Shown here: one piece after another, positions 34,914 to 43,447 of the stretch | How the letters are laid out: each line of letters starts with the position of its first letter | Position numbering within the stretch: position 1 is the stretch's first letter | Assembly (NCBI GenBank): GCA_046291875.1 | Contig: JBKBSF010000019.1 | Span: forward strand, 22,925 to 86,924 | Length of the DNA: 64,000 nt | Direction: 5' to 3' | Origin: SKVR01 sp046291875 | GTDB lineage: Bacteria; Bacteroidota; Bacteroidia; Bacteroidales; UBA7960 | Translations under genes and position numbers: made by a program | Notes under the pieces: model-generated | What the model saw: the letters and a program-made list of their open reading frames with translations, nothing else | Database searches by the model: none | What the model was told of the DNA's origin: nothing

Positions 34914-36971
34914 CTAATGTTGATAGAACTGGTTCTTGAAATACTGGTAAGTCTCGGTTTGCGACCGAAATGGGGGTAGTCCATCCAATCTGTAATCATT
35001 CAGAGTATCTTCACCCAGCAAACGGGCTTTTACATTGTCTTTCCACTGGATATCGAGCACCGTTTGGATATCCCTTTTCAGATCTTCGTCCCATACAGGT
35101 ACTCCCACTTCAATGCGATGATCCAGGTTGCGTGCCATCAGGTCGGCTGAAGAAATATAGTACCGAGGATCGCCATTATTGTGAAAGACAAAGATGCGCG
35201 CATGCTCCAGGAAACGATCCACAATACTGATCACTTCCACATTTTCGCTCAGGCCTTTAACACCGGGCACCAGCACACAGATTCCCCTGATAATCAACCT
35301 GAACTTAACTCCGGCCTTTGATGCAGCATAGATTTTCTTCACGAGGGTTTCATCGACCAGGGAGTTGAGTTTCATGGTTACCATAGCAGGAAAGCCTGCT
35401 TTTGCATGGGCCATCTCCCGGTTTATCATCTGTGTAATAAACTGTCGTGTTCTGATAGGCGATACGACCAGGTGCCTGAACGAAACAGGCGACATATAGG
35501 CTTTCTCGAACATCCCGAATACCTGATCTACTTCTTCGGCCAGTTGAGGATTGGCTGTGAGCAGACTGCAATCGGTATAGATGCGGCTTGTGGTTTCATT
35601 GAAATTGCCTGTGCCAATGTTGGCATACATCTTCATGGCCTTGCCCTCCTTTCGTTTGATAAGGATGAGTTTGGAGTGCACCTTAAGCCCGGCAGTACCA
35701 TGAATAAGATTAACCCCTTCTTCCAGCATCTTCTCCGACCAATAGATGTTGGCCTGCTCATCGAACCGGGCCTGCAATTCCAGGTAAACGGTAACCTCCT
35801 TGCCATTGCGCACCGCATTGATGAGGGCATTGACCACCTTTGAAGTTTTTGCCACCCGGTACAAGGTCATCTTGATGGCTTTTACCCTGGGATCAATGGA
35901 GGCTTCGCGCAGCAGATCGATAATATACTGGAAGGATTGATAGGGGAAATGCAGCATAATATCGCGTTCGCGAATGGCCGCCAGTATACTCCTGCTGCCC
36001 GAAAGGTAGCGGTTGGGCAGCGGGGGCAGAGGTTCATATTCAAGGTGAGGGCCACCCACATTGGGAAAAGACATAAAGTCCTTGAAATTATGGTAACGCC
36101 CCCCTTTTACAAGGTTATCCCGTGCAGAAATCCTGAGCCTGTCCATGATCATTCGCAGCATTCCCTGTGGCATCTGGGAATCATAGACAAAACGTACAGG
36201 TCTGCCTTTTTTGCGCTGCTTGAGGCTTTCGCTCATGCGCTCCATGAGGCTTTTGGAAACATCGTTGTCGATCTCCATCTCCGCATCGCGGGTAATTTTC
36301 GCGGTAAATGCCTCAAATTCATCATATTCAAAAATAGAAAAGATATCTGCCAGGTTATAGCGAATTACATCATCCAGCAGAATGATGTAGTTATTGTCTT
36401 CTTTTTTGGGAAGTATAAGGAAACGTGGCACCACAGAGGTGGGCACCTTTATCAGGGCATAATCATCCTTTATGGATCGGTCTTTCTTGCGCAGATGCAC
36501 TGCCAGATAAATGGACTTATCTTTCAGGGATGTACTTTTCCTGAAATTCTTGATCATGATGGGAAAAAGATTGGAACGTACCTGGTCGCGGAAATACTGC
36601 CGCACAAAGGCTCCCTGATCATCGCTGAGCTGGTTTTCATTTACAATAAAGATCTTTTCGTTTTCCAGTTCAACACGCAACTGACTGAAGATCTCTGCAA
36701 ATCGCTGTTGCAGCACAAAATCCATTCTTGATATTTTCCCCAGTAGTTTCTCGGGTGATTCGCGCAGGGAGTGTTCCGGGTCAGGGAAATCGCGCAATCG
36801 CCGCCAGGTAGCTACCCTTATCCTGAAAAACTCATCCAGATTGTTGGAGAAAATCCCCAGAAACCGCAGCCTCTCCACCAACGGAACCCGCGGATCGGCG
36901 GCTTCCTGCAATACCCTTTCATTAAACGACAACCAACTGATTTCGCGGTTGATAAGGGGTTTCTTCTTCAT
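34914..36971 (-). CDS. ppk1: Polyphosphate kinase 1
   Basis: Builds inorganic polyphosphate from ATP terminal phosphates. The 685-residue protein has the PPK1 order: N domain (INREISWLSFNERVLQEA), head domain, and two phospholipase-D-like catalytic domains. The phospho-acceptor His432 lies in LKVHSKL, matching His435 of E. coli, and RNLDHRIEVGVPVWD closes the active site. It is 5 bp upstream of ppx. The 194-bp upstream gap holds two TTAACA-like hexamers 11 bp apart on the coding strand, a weak copy of the arrays found at 42-55 kb. Confidence 0.96.
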   Translation of the reverse strand: MKKKPLINREISWLSFNERVLQEAADPRVPLVERLRFLGIFSNNLDEFFRIRVATWRRLRDFPDPEHSLRESPEKLLGKISRMDFVLQQRFAEIFSQLRVELENEKIFIVNENQLSDDQGAFVRQYFRDQVRSNLFPIMIKNFRKSTSLKDKSIYLAVHLRKKDRSIKDDYALIKVPTSVVPRFLILPKKEDNNYIILLDDVIRYNLADIFSIFEYDEFEAFTAKITRDAEMEIDNDVSKSLMERMSESLKQRKKGRPVRFVYDSQMPQGMLRMIMDRLRISARDNLVKGGRYHNFKDFMSFPNVGGPHLEYEPLPPLPNRYLSGSRSILAAIRERDIMLHFPYQSFQYIIDLLREASIDPRVKAIKMTLYRVAKTSKVVNALINAVRNGKEVTVYLELQARFDEQANIYWSEKMLEEGVNLIHGTAGLKVHSKLILIKRKEGKAMKMYANIGTGNFNETTSRIYTDCSLLTANPQLAEEVDQVFGMFEKAYMSPVSFRHLVVSPIRTRQFITQMINREMAHAKAGFPAMVTMKLNSLVDETLVKKIYAASKAGVKFRLIIRGICVLVPGVKGLSENVEVISIVDRFLEHARIFVFHNNGDPRYYISSADLMARNLDHRIEVGVPVWDEDLKRDIQTVLDIQWKDNVKARLLGEDTLNDYRLDGLPPFRSQTETYQYFKNQFYQH

Positions 36972-37085
36972 AGTACAATCGGGGTTAAAGTGGCGGAATC
37001 ACTAATAAAATGGAAGAACAGGTCTTTTTGTTGTGCAGCATTAAAAATTTAAGCCTGCAATATTGCAAAAGAAAGCCCAACCACA

Positions 37086-37102
37086 TGTTAAATCGCGGTT
37101 AA
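37086..37102 (-). promoter_or_regulatory. Weak two-unit TTAACA-type box upstream of ppk
   Basis: On the minus strand TTAACC (37097-37102) and TTAACA (37086-37091) are 11 bp apart. Twenty bp further a CAATATTG (37058-37065) sits where stronger copies of the array have TAnnTTTG; this is only a partial match. Only two units are present, so chance is not excluded. Confidence 0.35.
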
Positions 37103-37165
37103 TTTTTTTTTGATGATGCTTCAGTTGCCTGCACCAAAACCCAGAGCACATCTCAAAGCATTACA

Positions 37166-37657
37166 TCAGAGGTCTTTAGGAAACACCACAAAAGGGATTT
37201 CACGTGCAGCCATCATGATATTCTCCCATTTATCGGTCATAAATCTTATGCAAACCACTGCCGAAGTGGGCATATAATCAACCTTTTCGACAAGAAAAAC
37301 ATTGGCGAACCGGGTCATGTCTGGGTTATGCCCCACCAGCATCACGTGGTTTCTGTTATCGGGCAAACCATACACAACATTTTCAATGGCCTGGGCTCCT
37401 GAGAAATACAATTGACTGTCGATAAGGATCTCCTCCCTGCTGTAACCCAACCCTTCGGCCAGAATACATGCTGTTGCATAAGCCCTCAGGGCATGGCTGG
37501 AAACAATCAGGTCAGGAGCAACCTGCTGCTTCTTCAGATAGGTAACAATGCGCCGGGTTCTTTTTTCTCCCTTGGGCAACAGGTCCCTTTCATGATCCTC
37601 CTTTGCCAGATCCTCCCACGAGGATTTGGCATGCCTCACAAGATAGAGCGTTTTCAT
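37166..37657 (-). CDS. sixA: SixA-type phosphohistidine phosphatase (histidine phosphatase superfamily)
   Basis: A 163-residue cytoplasmic phosphatase of the RHG superfamily. It has the catalytic LVRHAKSSWED with the phospho-acceptor His, the VSSHALRAYATA region carrying an Arg of the phosphate pocket, and LVGHNPDMT with the second catalytic His. SixA proteins dephosphorylate phosphohistidine on phosphotransfer proteins; closely related forms act on small molecules, so the substrate is not certain. It stands alone between ppk and glyA on the same strand. Confidence 0.88.
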   Translation of the reverse strand: MKTLYLVRHAKSSWEDLAKEDHERDLLPKGEKRTRRIVTYLKKQQVAPDLIVSSHALRAYATACILAEGLGYSREEILIDSQLYFSGAQAIENVVYGLPDNRNHVMLVGHNPDMTRFANVFLVEKVDYMPTSAVVCIRFMTDKWENIMMAAREIPFVVFPKDL

Positions 37658-37801
37658 TGTACTTTTTGTTTGGTTGGATGTAAAAATGCTAATATTTTGA
37701 GGAAAAACAAAAAATATAACATTAATTTTTATCCATGATCGCTATCATGCTATCCCATTGTTTATCCAAAAAAAGCAGCTGCCAGACAAACGGGCACAAA
37801 A

Positions 37802-37835
37802 AAACCATGCAAATCAGAGCTGACTTGCATGGTTT
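37802..37835 (-). terminator. Terminator after glyA
   Basis: A perfect 11-bp stem (37802-37812 with 37825-37835, loop 12 nt) followed on the minus strand by a run of T interrupted by one G (TTTTTTTGTG). Confidence 0.82.
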
Positions 37836-37863
37836 GAAAATTCAGTGAGGTTTGCTACCGGGC

Positions 37864-39144
37864 CTACCAGGCAAAAAGCGGAAACTGACCCATCAGGTCG
37901 TTCACTTTCTTGCGGACACTTGCAATTACCTGCTCATTGTCGATATTGGAGATTACCTCATCAATAAAGTCGACAATCTGTACCACATGCTCCTCTTTCA
38001 ACCCACGGGTAGTAACGGCAGGCGTGCCGATACGGATACCTGAAGTCTGGAAAGGAGAACGACTATCGAAAGGAACCATGTTTTTATTGATGGTGATATC
38101 AGCAAGCACCAGCGTATTCTCTACTTTCTTACCTGTAATATCCGGAAACTTCGAACGCAGGTCGATAAGCATCAAGTGGTTGTCGGTACCATTGGAAGTT
38201 ACGTGATATCCTTTGCTGATAAAAGCATGGGCCATAGCTTGTGCATTTTTCATTACCTGTTCGCCATACTGGCGGAAAGAGGGTTTCAGAGCTTCGCCAA
38301 AGGCTACTGCCTTGGCGGCAATAACATGCTCCAGGGGTCCGCCTTGGGTGCCGGGGAATACTGCCGAATCAAGGATTTGCGACATCATTTTGATTTCTCC
38401 CTTGGGGGTTTTGTGGCCCCAGGGGTTTTCAAAATCTTTCCCTATAAGGATCAGACCTCCACGGGGGCCTCTCAGGGTTTTATGTGTTGTGGTAGTAATG
38501 ATATGGCAATGAGGCAGCGGATCGTTGAGTAGTTTGGCAGCAATAAGTCCGGCAGGGTGAGCGATATCGGCCATCAGGATAGCACCAACCTTGTCAGCGA
38601 TCTGGCGCATACGGGCAAAATCCCAGTCGCGCGGATAAGCCGAAGCACCCGCCACAATGAGTTTGGGTTTTTCGCGCAGGGCTACCTGCTCCATCTGGTC
38701 GTAATCGATACGTCCATCAGCTTCTTTAACTTCATAGGCTACCGGGCGGTAAAGGATTCCTGAAAGGTTTACAGGTGCACCGTGCGAAAGGTGTCCGCCA
38801 TGGCTCAGATCGAGCCCCATGAAAGTATCACCAGGCTGCAGGCAGGCAAGAAAAACCGCTGCATTGGCCTGGGCTCCGCTGTGGGGTTGTACATTGGCCC
38901 ACTCGGCACCAAAAAGCTCTTTGGCCCGGTCAATGGCAAGCTGCTCGGTTTGATCTACAATCTGACAGCCGCCATAATAACGTTTGCCGGGATATCCTTC
39001 TGCATATTTGTTGGTAAGCACACTGCCCATGGCTTGCATGACCTGCTCGCTTACAAAATTCTCTGAAGCAATCAGCTCAACACCATGCAACTGGCGTTGC
39101 TTTTCCTGCTCAATAAGGTCAAAAATTTGATGATCTCTTTCCAT
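37864..39144 (-). CDS. glyA: Serine hydroxymethyltransferase
   Basis: A PLP enzyme that converts serine and tetrahydrofolate to glycine and 5,10-methylene-THF, the main source of one-carbon units. The 426-residue protein has ELIASENFVSEQVMQAMGS, YAEGYPGKRYYGGC, the DIAHPAGLIA stretch and the PLP lysine in TTTHKTLRGPRGG. Length and motifs are standard. A TAATTTTG -7-like element lies on its strand at 39200-39207. The gene is divergent from the S9 peptidase. Confidence 0.97.
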   Translation of the reverse strand: MERDHQIFDLIEQEKQRQLHGVELIASENFVSEQVMQAMGSVLTNKYAEGYPGKRYYGGCQIVDQTEQLAIDRAKELFGAEWANVQPHSGAQANAAVFLACLQPGDTFMGLDLSHGGHLSHGAPVNLSGILYRPVAYEVKEADGRIDYDQMEQVALREKPKLIVAGASAYPRDWDFARMRQIADKVGAILMADIAHPAGLIAAKLLNDPLPHCHIITTTTHKTLRGPRGGLILIGKDFENPWGHKTPKGEIKMMSQILDSAVFPGTQGGPLEHVIAAKAVAFGEALKPSFRQYGEQVMKNAQAMAHAFISKGYHVTSNGTDNHLMLIDLRSKFPDITGKKVENTLVLADITINKNMVPFDSRSPFQTSGIRIGTPAVTTRGLKEEHVVQIVDFIDEVISNIDNEQVIASVRKKVNDLMGQFPLFAW

Positions 39145-39307
39145 AATTGTGACTGTATCTTGTATTAGTGTTTTGAAAAATAAGCAGTTAAAACTGCGGC
39201 AAAATTAGCAATATTTTCCAAATGGGATATTTTAACAAGGGGCATTATCCTAAAAACTCTAAATTTACCGCCGGAAAACAAAAAATCACCTTTAACGCCC
39301 AGTACAT

Positions 39308-41911
39308 ATGATCAGATCCCTTTTTGTTCTGCTGCTTGTGGCAGCCAGTCTTTTCAGGGGCCATGCCGAAAACCGCCTGGCCATATCGCAGTGGCTCAGC
39401 ATAGAGCCCCATACGGTGGAAATGCCAACCTTTCACCAGCAGCCCAACACCCGCGGAAACACTTTTGAGCTCCGCAACCTTCTCGACTTTAATCACATTC
39501 AATTCCAGAACCACTTTCCGGCTCCTGCCAAGGTCCTTACTCATATCAATGGAAGGGATCTTACCTGGAATGCTGTTTTTACAGATGCCAACGGATATGT
39601 ATTTCTGGAACAAGAGACTTCAGATCCTGACATTAAAGTGGCCTATCTGGCTGTATACATCCAGGCTGACCGATACATTCATACCAACCTTGAAATAAAA
39701 AGCCCCCACATGTTAAGGGTTTGGCTCAATGGCGAACCTATTGGCACCAAAGGCACCACAGAGCAGGAAGAGAACACTGTTGGCAAAGTAAACAGAGACT
39801 TGAAGCTGGAAAGAGGCAAGCATCTGCTGCTGATCAAAACCCTGCGTCCTGCCCAGGCCGCCCTGGACTGGAAAGTAATGGCCAGCCTTGAAGTAAAAGC
39901 CCCCTGGCAGATAGAAGACCTCAGCATTTCCACAGAGCCGCTCACCCGCAAAAACATTTCGCATATTCTTGATGGTGTGAAGATCACCAGCATTGAGCCT
40001 TCGCACGATGGCAAATACTACAGCGTGAATTTCAGCCGAGCTCAGCCCCCTTCCGATCAGGCTGAACGCTGGACAGAGATACGTCGTGCCGACGACCGCA
40101 GGCTGATGCACAGCTTCCGCCATGCGCGCATAACGCAGGGGCAATGGCTACCCAACAGCAACCGCTTTTCCTTTGTAAACACCAGTGGAGGGAAATCCAG
40201 CCTGTTTGTATTGGATCTGGATAATTCGCAGATCATTACAATGCTGGAAGAGATGGAAAACTTCAGTGGCTACCGCTGGGCTCCCAACGAGGAGTTTATC
40301 ATATATACCCTTCGCGAGGAAGGCAGCAGAACCGATACCGATATAAGGCAGGTGCTGGGCATGCAGGACAGGCAGGCCCATTTCAGGCACCGCAGCTTTT
40401 TGTATCGTTTCCACATTGCTTCTGCCACCCATCAAAGACTTACCTTCGGCAACCTCACCACATCGCTGCAGGATATCAGCCCCGACAGCAGGCAGATCCT
40501 CTTCAGCCAGAGCTTTCCAGATTATACCCAGCGCCCCTTTTCGCGGCAGAATATGTTTATCCTGCATCTGGCCGATATGCGTCTGGATACTTTGTGGATG
40601 GATGAACTCAGGGGGGTGAGTGCCTCCTTTTCACCCGATGGCCGCTTCCTGCTTGCCACCGGAGGCCCTTCTGCCTTCGGAGGGATCGGAGAAAACGTTC
40701 CGGAGGGAATGATACCCAATAACTACGACACCCAGGCCTACATATACGAAATTGCAAGTGGCAAGGTAAACCCCATTACACGCAATTTCAATCCCGATAT
40801 TGCCTCCGCCCGCTGGCATAAACCCGACAACATGATCTACCTGCTTACCACCGATGAAGATTATCGTCGGTTGTACCGGTATGATGTGAGGCGCGATCGC
40901 ATTGATTTTCTGGATCTTGGATGGGATTACATCTCATCCGTCAGCCTTGCCCCCAATGCCCGGTGGGCCATCATCTCAGCATCGCAAACCAATGCCCCTT
41001 CCAGGCACTTCATGCTCAATTTGCGCAACCAGCGCAGCACTGTGCTCGAAGATACCGAATCGGAGATTTACCGGCATGTGGAGTTTGGGCAAGTAAAAAA
41101 CTGGGAGTTTGCCTCTTCGTCAAATACGCCCATCAAGGGAAGGGTATATTATCCGCCCGATTTTGATCCTGCTGTCAAATACCCGGTTATTATTTACTAT
41201 TATGCAGGCACTACTCCTGTGGGCAGAACCTTTGGGGGTCGCTATCCATTTAATCTCTGGGCTGGCAATGGCTATCTGGTTTATGTTTTTCAGCCCAGTG
41301 GAGCAACAGGCTTCGGGCAGGAGTTTTCAGCAGCCCATGTTAACAATTGGGGGATTACCGTGGCAGACGAGATCATTGAAGGGACACAAAAATTCCTTGA
41401 AGCGCACCCATATGCCGATGCTTCCAGGGTAGGTTGTGCAGGAGCATCCTACGGAGGGTTTATGACCATGCTGCTGATGACCCGCACAGATATTTTTAAA
41501 GCTGCCATTTCCCATGCCGGCATCAGCTCAATCTCAAGCTACTGGGGCGAGGGTTTCTGGGGATACGCCTACAGCGCTGAAGCATCGGCCGACAGCTACC
41601 CCTGGAACAATCGCGAACTCTATGTAGAGCAAAGCCCTTTGTTTCATGCCGACAAAATCAACACCCCATTGCTGCTGATAACCGGCGATAGTGATACCAA
41701 TGTACCTCCGGGCGAAAGCATACAACTCTACACAGCCCTTAAGATCCTTGACCGCCCTGTGGAGCTGGTTATGGTGAAAGGAGAAGACCACCATATTGTA
41801 ACATACAGCAAACGAAAACAATGGCACAACGTAATCATGGCATGGTGGGATAAGCACCTTAAAGACCAACCCCAATGGTGGACCGAACAATTCCCTGAGA
41901 AAAATTACTGA
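39308..41911 (+). CDS. Secreted S9-family prolyl oligopeptidase-like serine peptidase
   Basis: An 867-residue exported peptidase with a signal peptide (MIRSLFVLLLVAASLFRGHAEN). Residues about 210-590 form a WD-like beta-propeller (repeated RWAPNEEFIIYT, SFSPDGRFLLATGG, SLAPNARWAIIS). The C-terminal alpha/beta hydrolase has Ser714 in GASYGGF, Asp796 in GDSDTNVPPGES and His828 or His829 in KGEDHHI. The propeller restricts substrates to short peptides. Residues 25-200 are an extra N-terminal domain with beta-sandwich character (RVWLNGEPIGTKG). A periplasmic or surface role in peptide use fits the family. Confidence 0.9.
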   Translation: MIRSLFVLLLVAASLFRGHAENRLAISQWLSIEPHTVEMPTFHQQPNTRGNTFELRNLLDFNHIQFQNHFPAPAKVLTHINGRDLTWNAVFTDANGYVFLEQETSDPDIKVAYLAVYIQADRYIHTNLEIKSPHMLRVWLNGEPIGTKGTTEQEENTVGKVNRDLKLERGKHLLLIKTLRPAQAALDWKVMASLEVKAPWQIEDLSISTEPLTRKNISHILDGVKITSIEPSHDGKYYSVNFSRAQPPSDQAERWTEIRRADDRRLMHSFRHARITQGQWLPNSNRFSFVNTSGGKSSLFVLDLDNSQIITMLEEMENFSGYRWAPNEEFIIYTLREEGSRTDTDIRQVLGMQDRQAHFRHRSFLYRFHIASATHQRLTFGNLTTSLQDISPDSRQILFSQSFPDYTQRPFSRQNMFILHLADMRLDTLWMDELRGVSASFSPDGRFLLATGGPSAFGGIGENVPEGMIPNNYDTQAYIYEIASGKVNPITRNFNPDIASARWHKPDNMIYLLTTDEDYRRLYRYDVRRDRIDFLDLGWDYISSVSLAPNARWAIISASQTNAPSRHFMLNLRNQRSTVLEDTESEIYRHVEFGQVKNWEFASSSNTPIKGRVYYPPDFDPAVKYPVIIYYYAGTTPVGRTFGGRYPFNLWAGNGYLVYVFQPSGATGFGQEFSAAHVNNWGITVADEIIEGTQKFLEAHPYADASRVGCAGASYGGFMTMLLMTRTDIFKAAISHAGISSISSYWGEGFWGYAYSAEASADSYPWNNRELYVEQSPLFHADKINTPLLLITGDSDTNVPPGESIQLYTALKILDRPVELVMVKGEDHHIVTYSKRKQWHNVIMAWWDKHLKDQPQWWTEQFPEKNY

Positions 41912-41938
41912 TCCATAGCTTTTTGCTAACATTGCACT

Positions 41939-42010
41939 ATCACCCGACCTGATGCATGAGACAATGGCCTGAAAACCCAACCCATGCAAACCAGCTCGGG
42001 TGATTTTTGT
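41939..42010 (+). terminator. Structured terminator after the S9 peptidase gene
   Basis: A perfect 9-bp outer stem (41939-41947 with 41996-42004) encloses a second 6-bp stem (TGCATG 41953-41958 with CATGCA 41983-41988) and ends in TTTTTG. The two-tier shape is more elaborate than a simple terminator. Confidence 0.55.
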
Positions 42011-42042
42011 TTAGAGAAAAGTTTGGAGAAAACACCTTTTTC

Positions 42043-42109
42043 TTAACATAAACTTAATGTTTTCATCACATGGAATTAATAATTTGGTAATACTCGGATG
42101 CTACTTTTG
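42043..42109 (+). promoter_or_regulatory. Five-unit 11-bp repeat array with -7 element, upstream of small secreted protein
   Basis: Hexamers TTAACA (42043), TTAATG (42054), ATCACA (42065), TTAATA (42076) and GTAATA (42087) repeat every 11 bp. Exactly 9 bp after the last comes TACTTTTG (42102-42109), a full TAnnTTTG match. The layout resembles a Pho box: direct repeats on one face of the helix just upstream of the polymerase. See the findings for the matching copies. Confidence 0.75.
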
Positions 42110-42198
42110 TGATGTATTCGCTTGTTCTTTACTCCTGATATTCAGTAAGAGCTGGCAACAAGAAAAGACTTAAGAAGAAACAACAAAACAGATACATC

Positions 42199-42543
42199 AT
42201 GAAAAGATTTGCTCTTGCCACCCTTGCTTTTTTGGCCCTTAGCCTCAATGGTATTGCCGGAAATGTTGCCGAATTAAAAGAGAACCAGACGACATTCAGC
42301 ATCAGCGGCACCGTACTTGACATTGCCACCGGCGAAGCACTTGCCGGAGTAAAAATTCAGATCTGCAACACAGAAACTGCTTATTCTGATTTTGATGGAA
42401 ATTTCCTTGTCAGTGGTTTGCTTCCGGGCACCTACAAATTGTCGACCACCTACATTTCTTATCAATCCAATGAACTGGAGATCAACCTGAACCCACAAGA
42501 CCTGGAGAATATTGAAGTTAGGATAGGACAAGTAACAAAATAA
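42199..42543 (+). CDS. Small secreted carboxypeptidase-regulatory-like domain protein
   Basis: A 114-residue exported protein: signal peptide (MKRFALATLAFLALSLNGIAG), then one carboxypeptidase-regulatory-like beta-sandwich domain (about 32-112) with SISGTVLDIATGEALAGVKI, a SDFDGNFLVSGLLPGTYKL turn and ISYQSNELEI. This domain is usually the N-terminal part of TonB-dependent receptors; here it is the whole protein with no plug or barrel after it. It is not an eroded receptor: the stop is followed at once by a terminator. Its promoter carries the five-unit repeat array shared with the TonB receptor at 46321, so a partner or accessory role to surface receptors is plausible but unproven. Confidence 0.82.
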   Translation: MKRFALATLAFLALSLNGIAGNVAELKENQTTFSISGTVLDIATGEALAGVKIQICNTETAYSDFDGNFLVSGLLPGTYKLSTTYISYQSNELEINLNPQDLENIEVRIGQVTK

Positions 42544-42595
42544 ATCCTGCATTTGCAGAACCCCCCGACCCCTCCACAAAAAAGCCCCAATACTA

Positions 42596-42629
42596 AAAAA
42601 ACCTTAACCGCCCGGTTGAGGTTTTTTTT
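42596..42629 (+). terminator. Terminator between the small secreted protein and the MORN-repeat gene
   Basis: A 15-bp stem with one G-U pair (42596-42610 with 42613-42627) flanked by A and T runs, so it can work for both converging genes. Confidence 0.8.
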
Positions 42630-42645
42630 ACGGGAAATTAAGGTA

Positions 42646-43113
42646 TTAATCGAAGGATTTTTCACTCACCAGCTGGCCCTGCTCATCGAACATGCGCCAT
42701 GTGCCCGATCTTTGGCCATTCTTATACTCCATATCATACAGCAGCGTACCGTTTTCATCCCAGATATACCATTTGCCGTCTTTGTTTCCGTTCAGATAAT
42801 GAGCAATGGCCATTTGCTGCCCGTTTTCGTTCCATTTGGTCCACTGACCGTGCATCTGCCCCATCTGATAGGAGCGAATCTCCTGGATCTGTCCGTTGGA
42901 GAAGAAAAGGATCACCTGGCCGTCAATCTGTCCTTGCTTAATACTCATTTGCATTTTGAGTTGTTGCCCGCCCGGATAGTATTCTCTCCAGGGGCCGGAA
43001 TAGAGTTGCTGATCAGGGCTGTAATACAGCCCATCAGCACCTTTGGTGATCTCCTGCCCATAAGTAATTCCCAGGGCCAGGATAAGAGAAATAGTTATCA
43101 ACAATCGCTTCAT
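42646..43113 (-). CDS. Exported MORN-repeat protein
   Basis: A 155-residue protein with a signal peptide (MKRLLITISLILALGITYGQ) followed by about five MORN-type repeats, visible as repeating G-x-W-x-x-(Y/W) phrases: SGPWREYYPGGQQ, DGQVILFFSNGQI, HGQWTKWNENGQQ, DGKWYIWDENGTL, SGTWRMFDEQGQL. Such YwqK-like proteins are common and poorly understood in Bacteroidota; they are sometimes annotated as antitoxins, but the signal peptide makes that unlikely here. It converges with the small secreted protein gene. Confidence 0.85.
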   Translation of the reverse strand: MKRLLITISLILALGITYGQEITKGADGLYYSPDQQLYSGPWREYYPGGQQLKMQMSIKQGQIDGQVILFFSNGQIQEIRSYQMGQMHGQWTKWNENGQQMAIAHYLNGNKDGKWYIWDENGTLLYDMEYKNGQRSGTWRMFDEQGQLVSEKSFD

Positions 43114-43447
43114 AATTTATTTTTAGGGTGTATTCAGCTATGAAAATTCCGGAAGCAAGCTCCTTTGAGAATTTCTAAGCCGAAGCCGGATTTATACTAG
43201 GTTTTCTGTTTTCCCTATCAGCTTTCCAAACCTTTCAGGGTCATGAGTTCTAAGGCATTAAATGCTTTAACAAGTAAAGGCTAATGAATAAGTGTTATTT
43301 TGACCCAAGGTGGTTTAAAACAGCGTGTTTGCTCAAATATACGAATAAAAGCTTTGCCCTGAAACCGGGCAAAGCAAATTTAATATAGCAGATCGGCCCC
43401 CTGCAACTAAACAGGCAAGCAAAACTGAATATTTAAAGTATTCCGGG
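43114..43447. other. Intergenic stretch without a gene
   Basis: 334 bp between two minus-strand genes. The only clear element is the hairpin at 43351-43375. No convincing open frame, tRNA or promoter match was seen. Confidence 0.6.
43351..43375 (-). terminator. Terminator after the 43448-44026 gene
   Basis: A perfect 9-bp stem (43351-43359 with 43367-43375, loop 7 nt) followed on the minus strand by TTTTATTCGTATT. Confidence 0.7.

Noticed and set aside
39184..39207. Hairpin in the glyA leader as an attenuator or riboswitch
   Set aside because: The start predicted from TAATTTTG at 39200-39207 falls inside the hairpin, so it would not be fully transcribed; no known aptamer pattern is visible.
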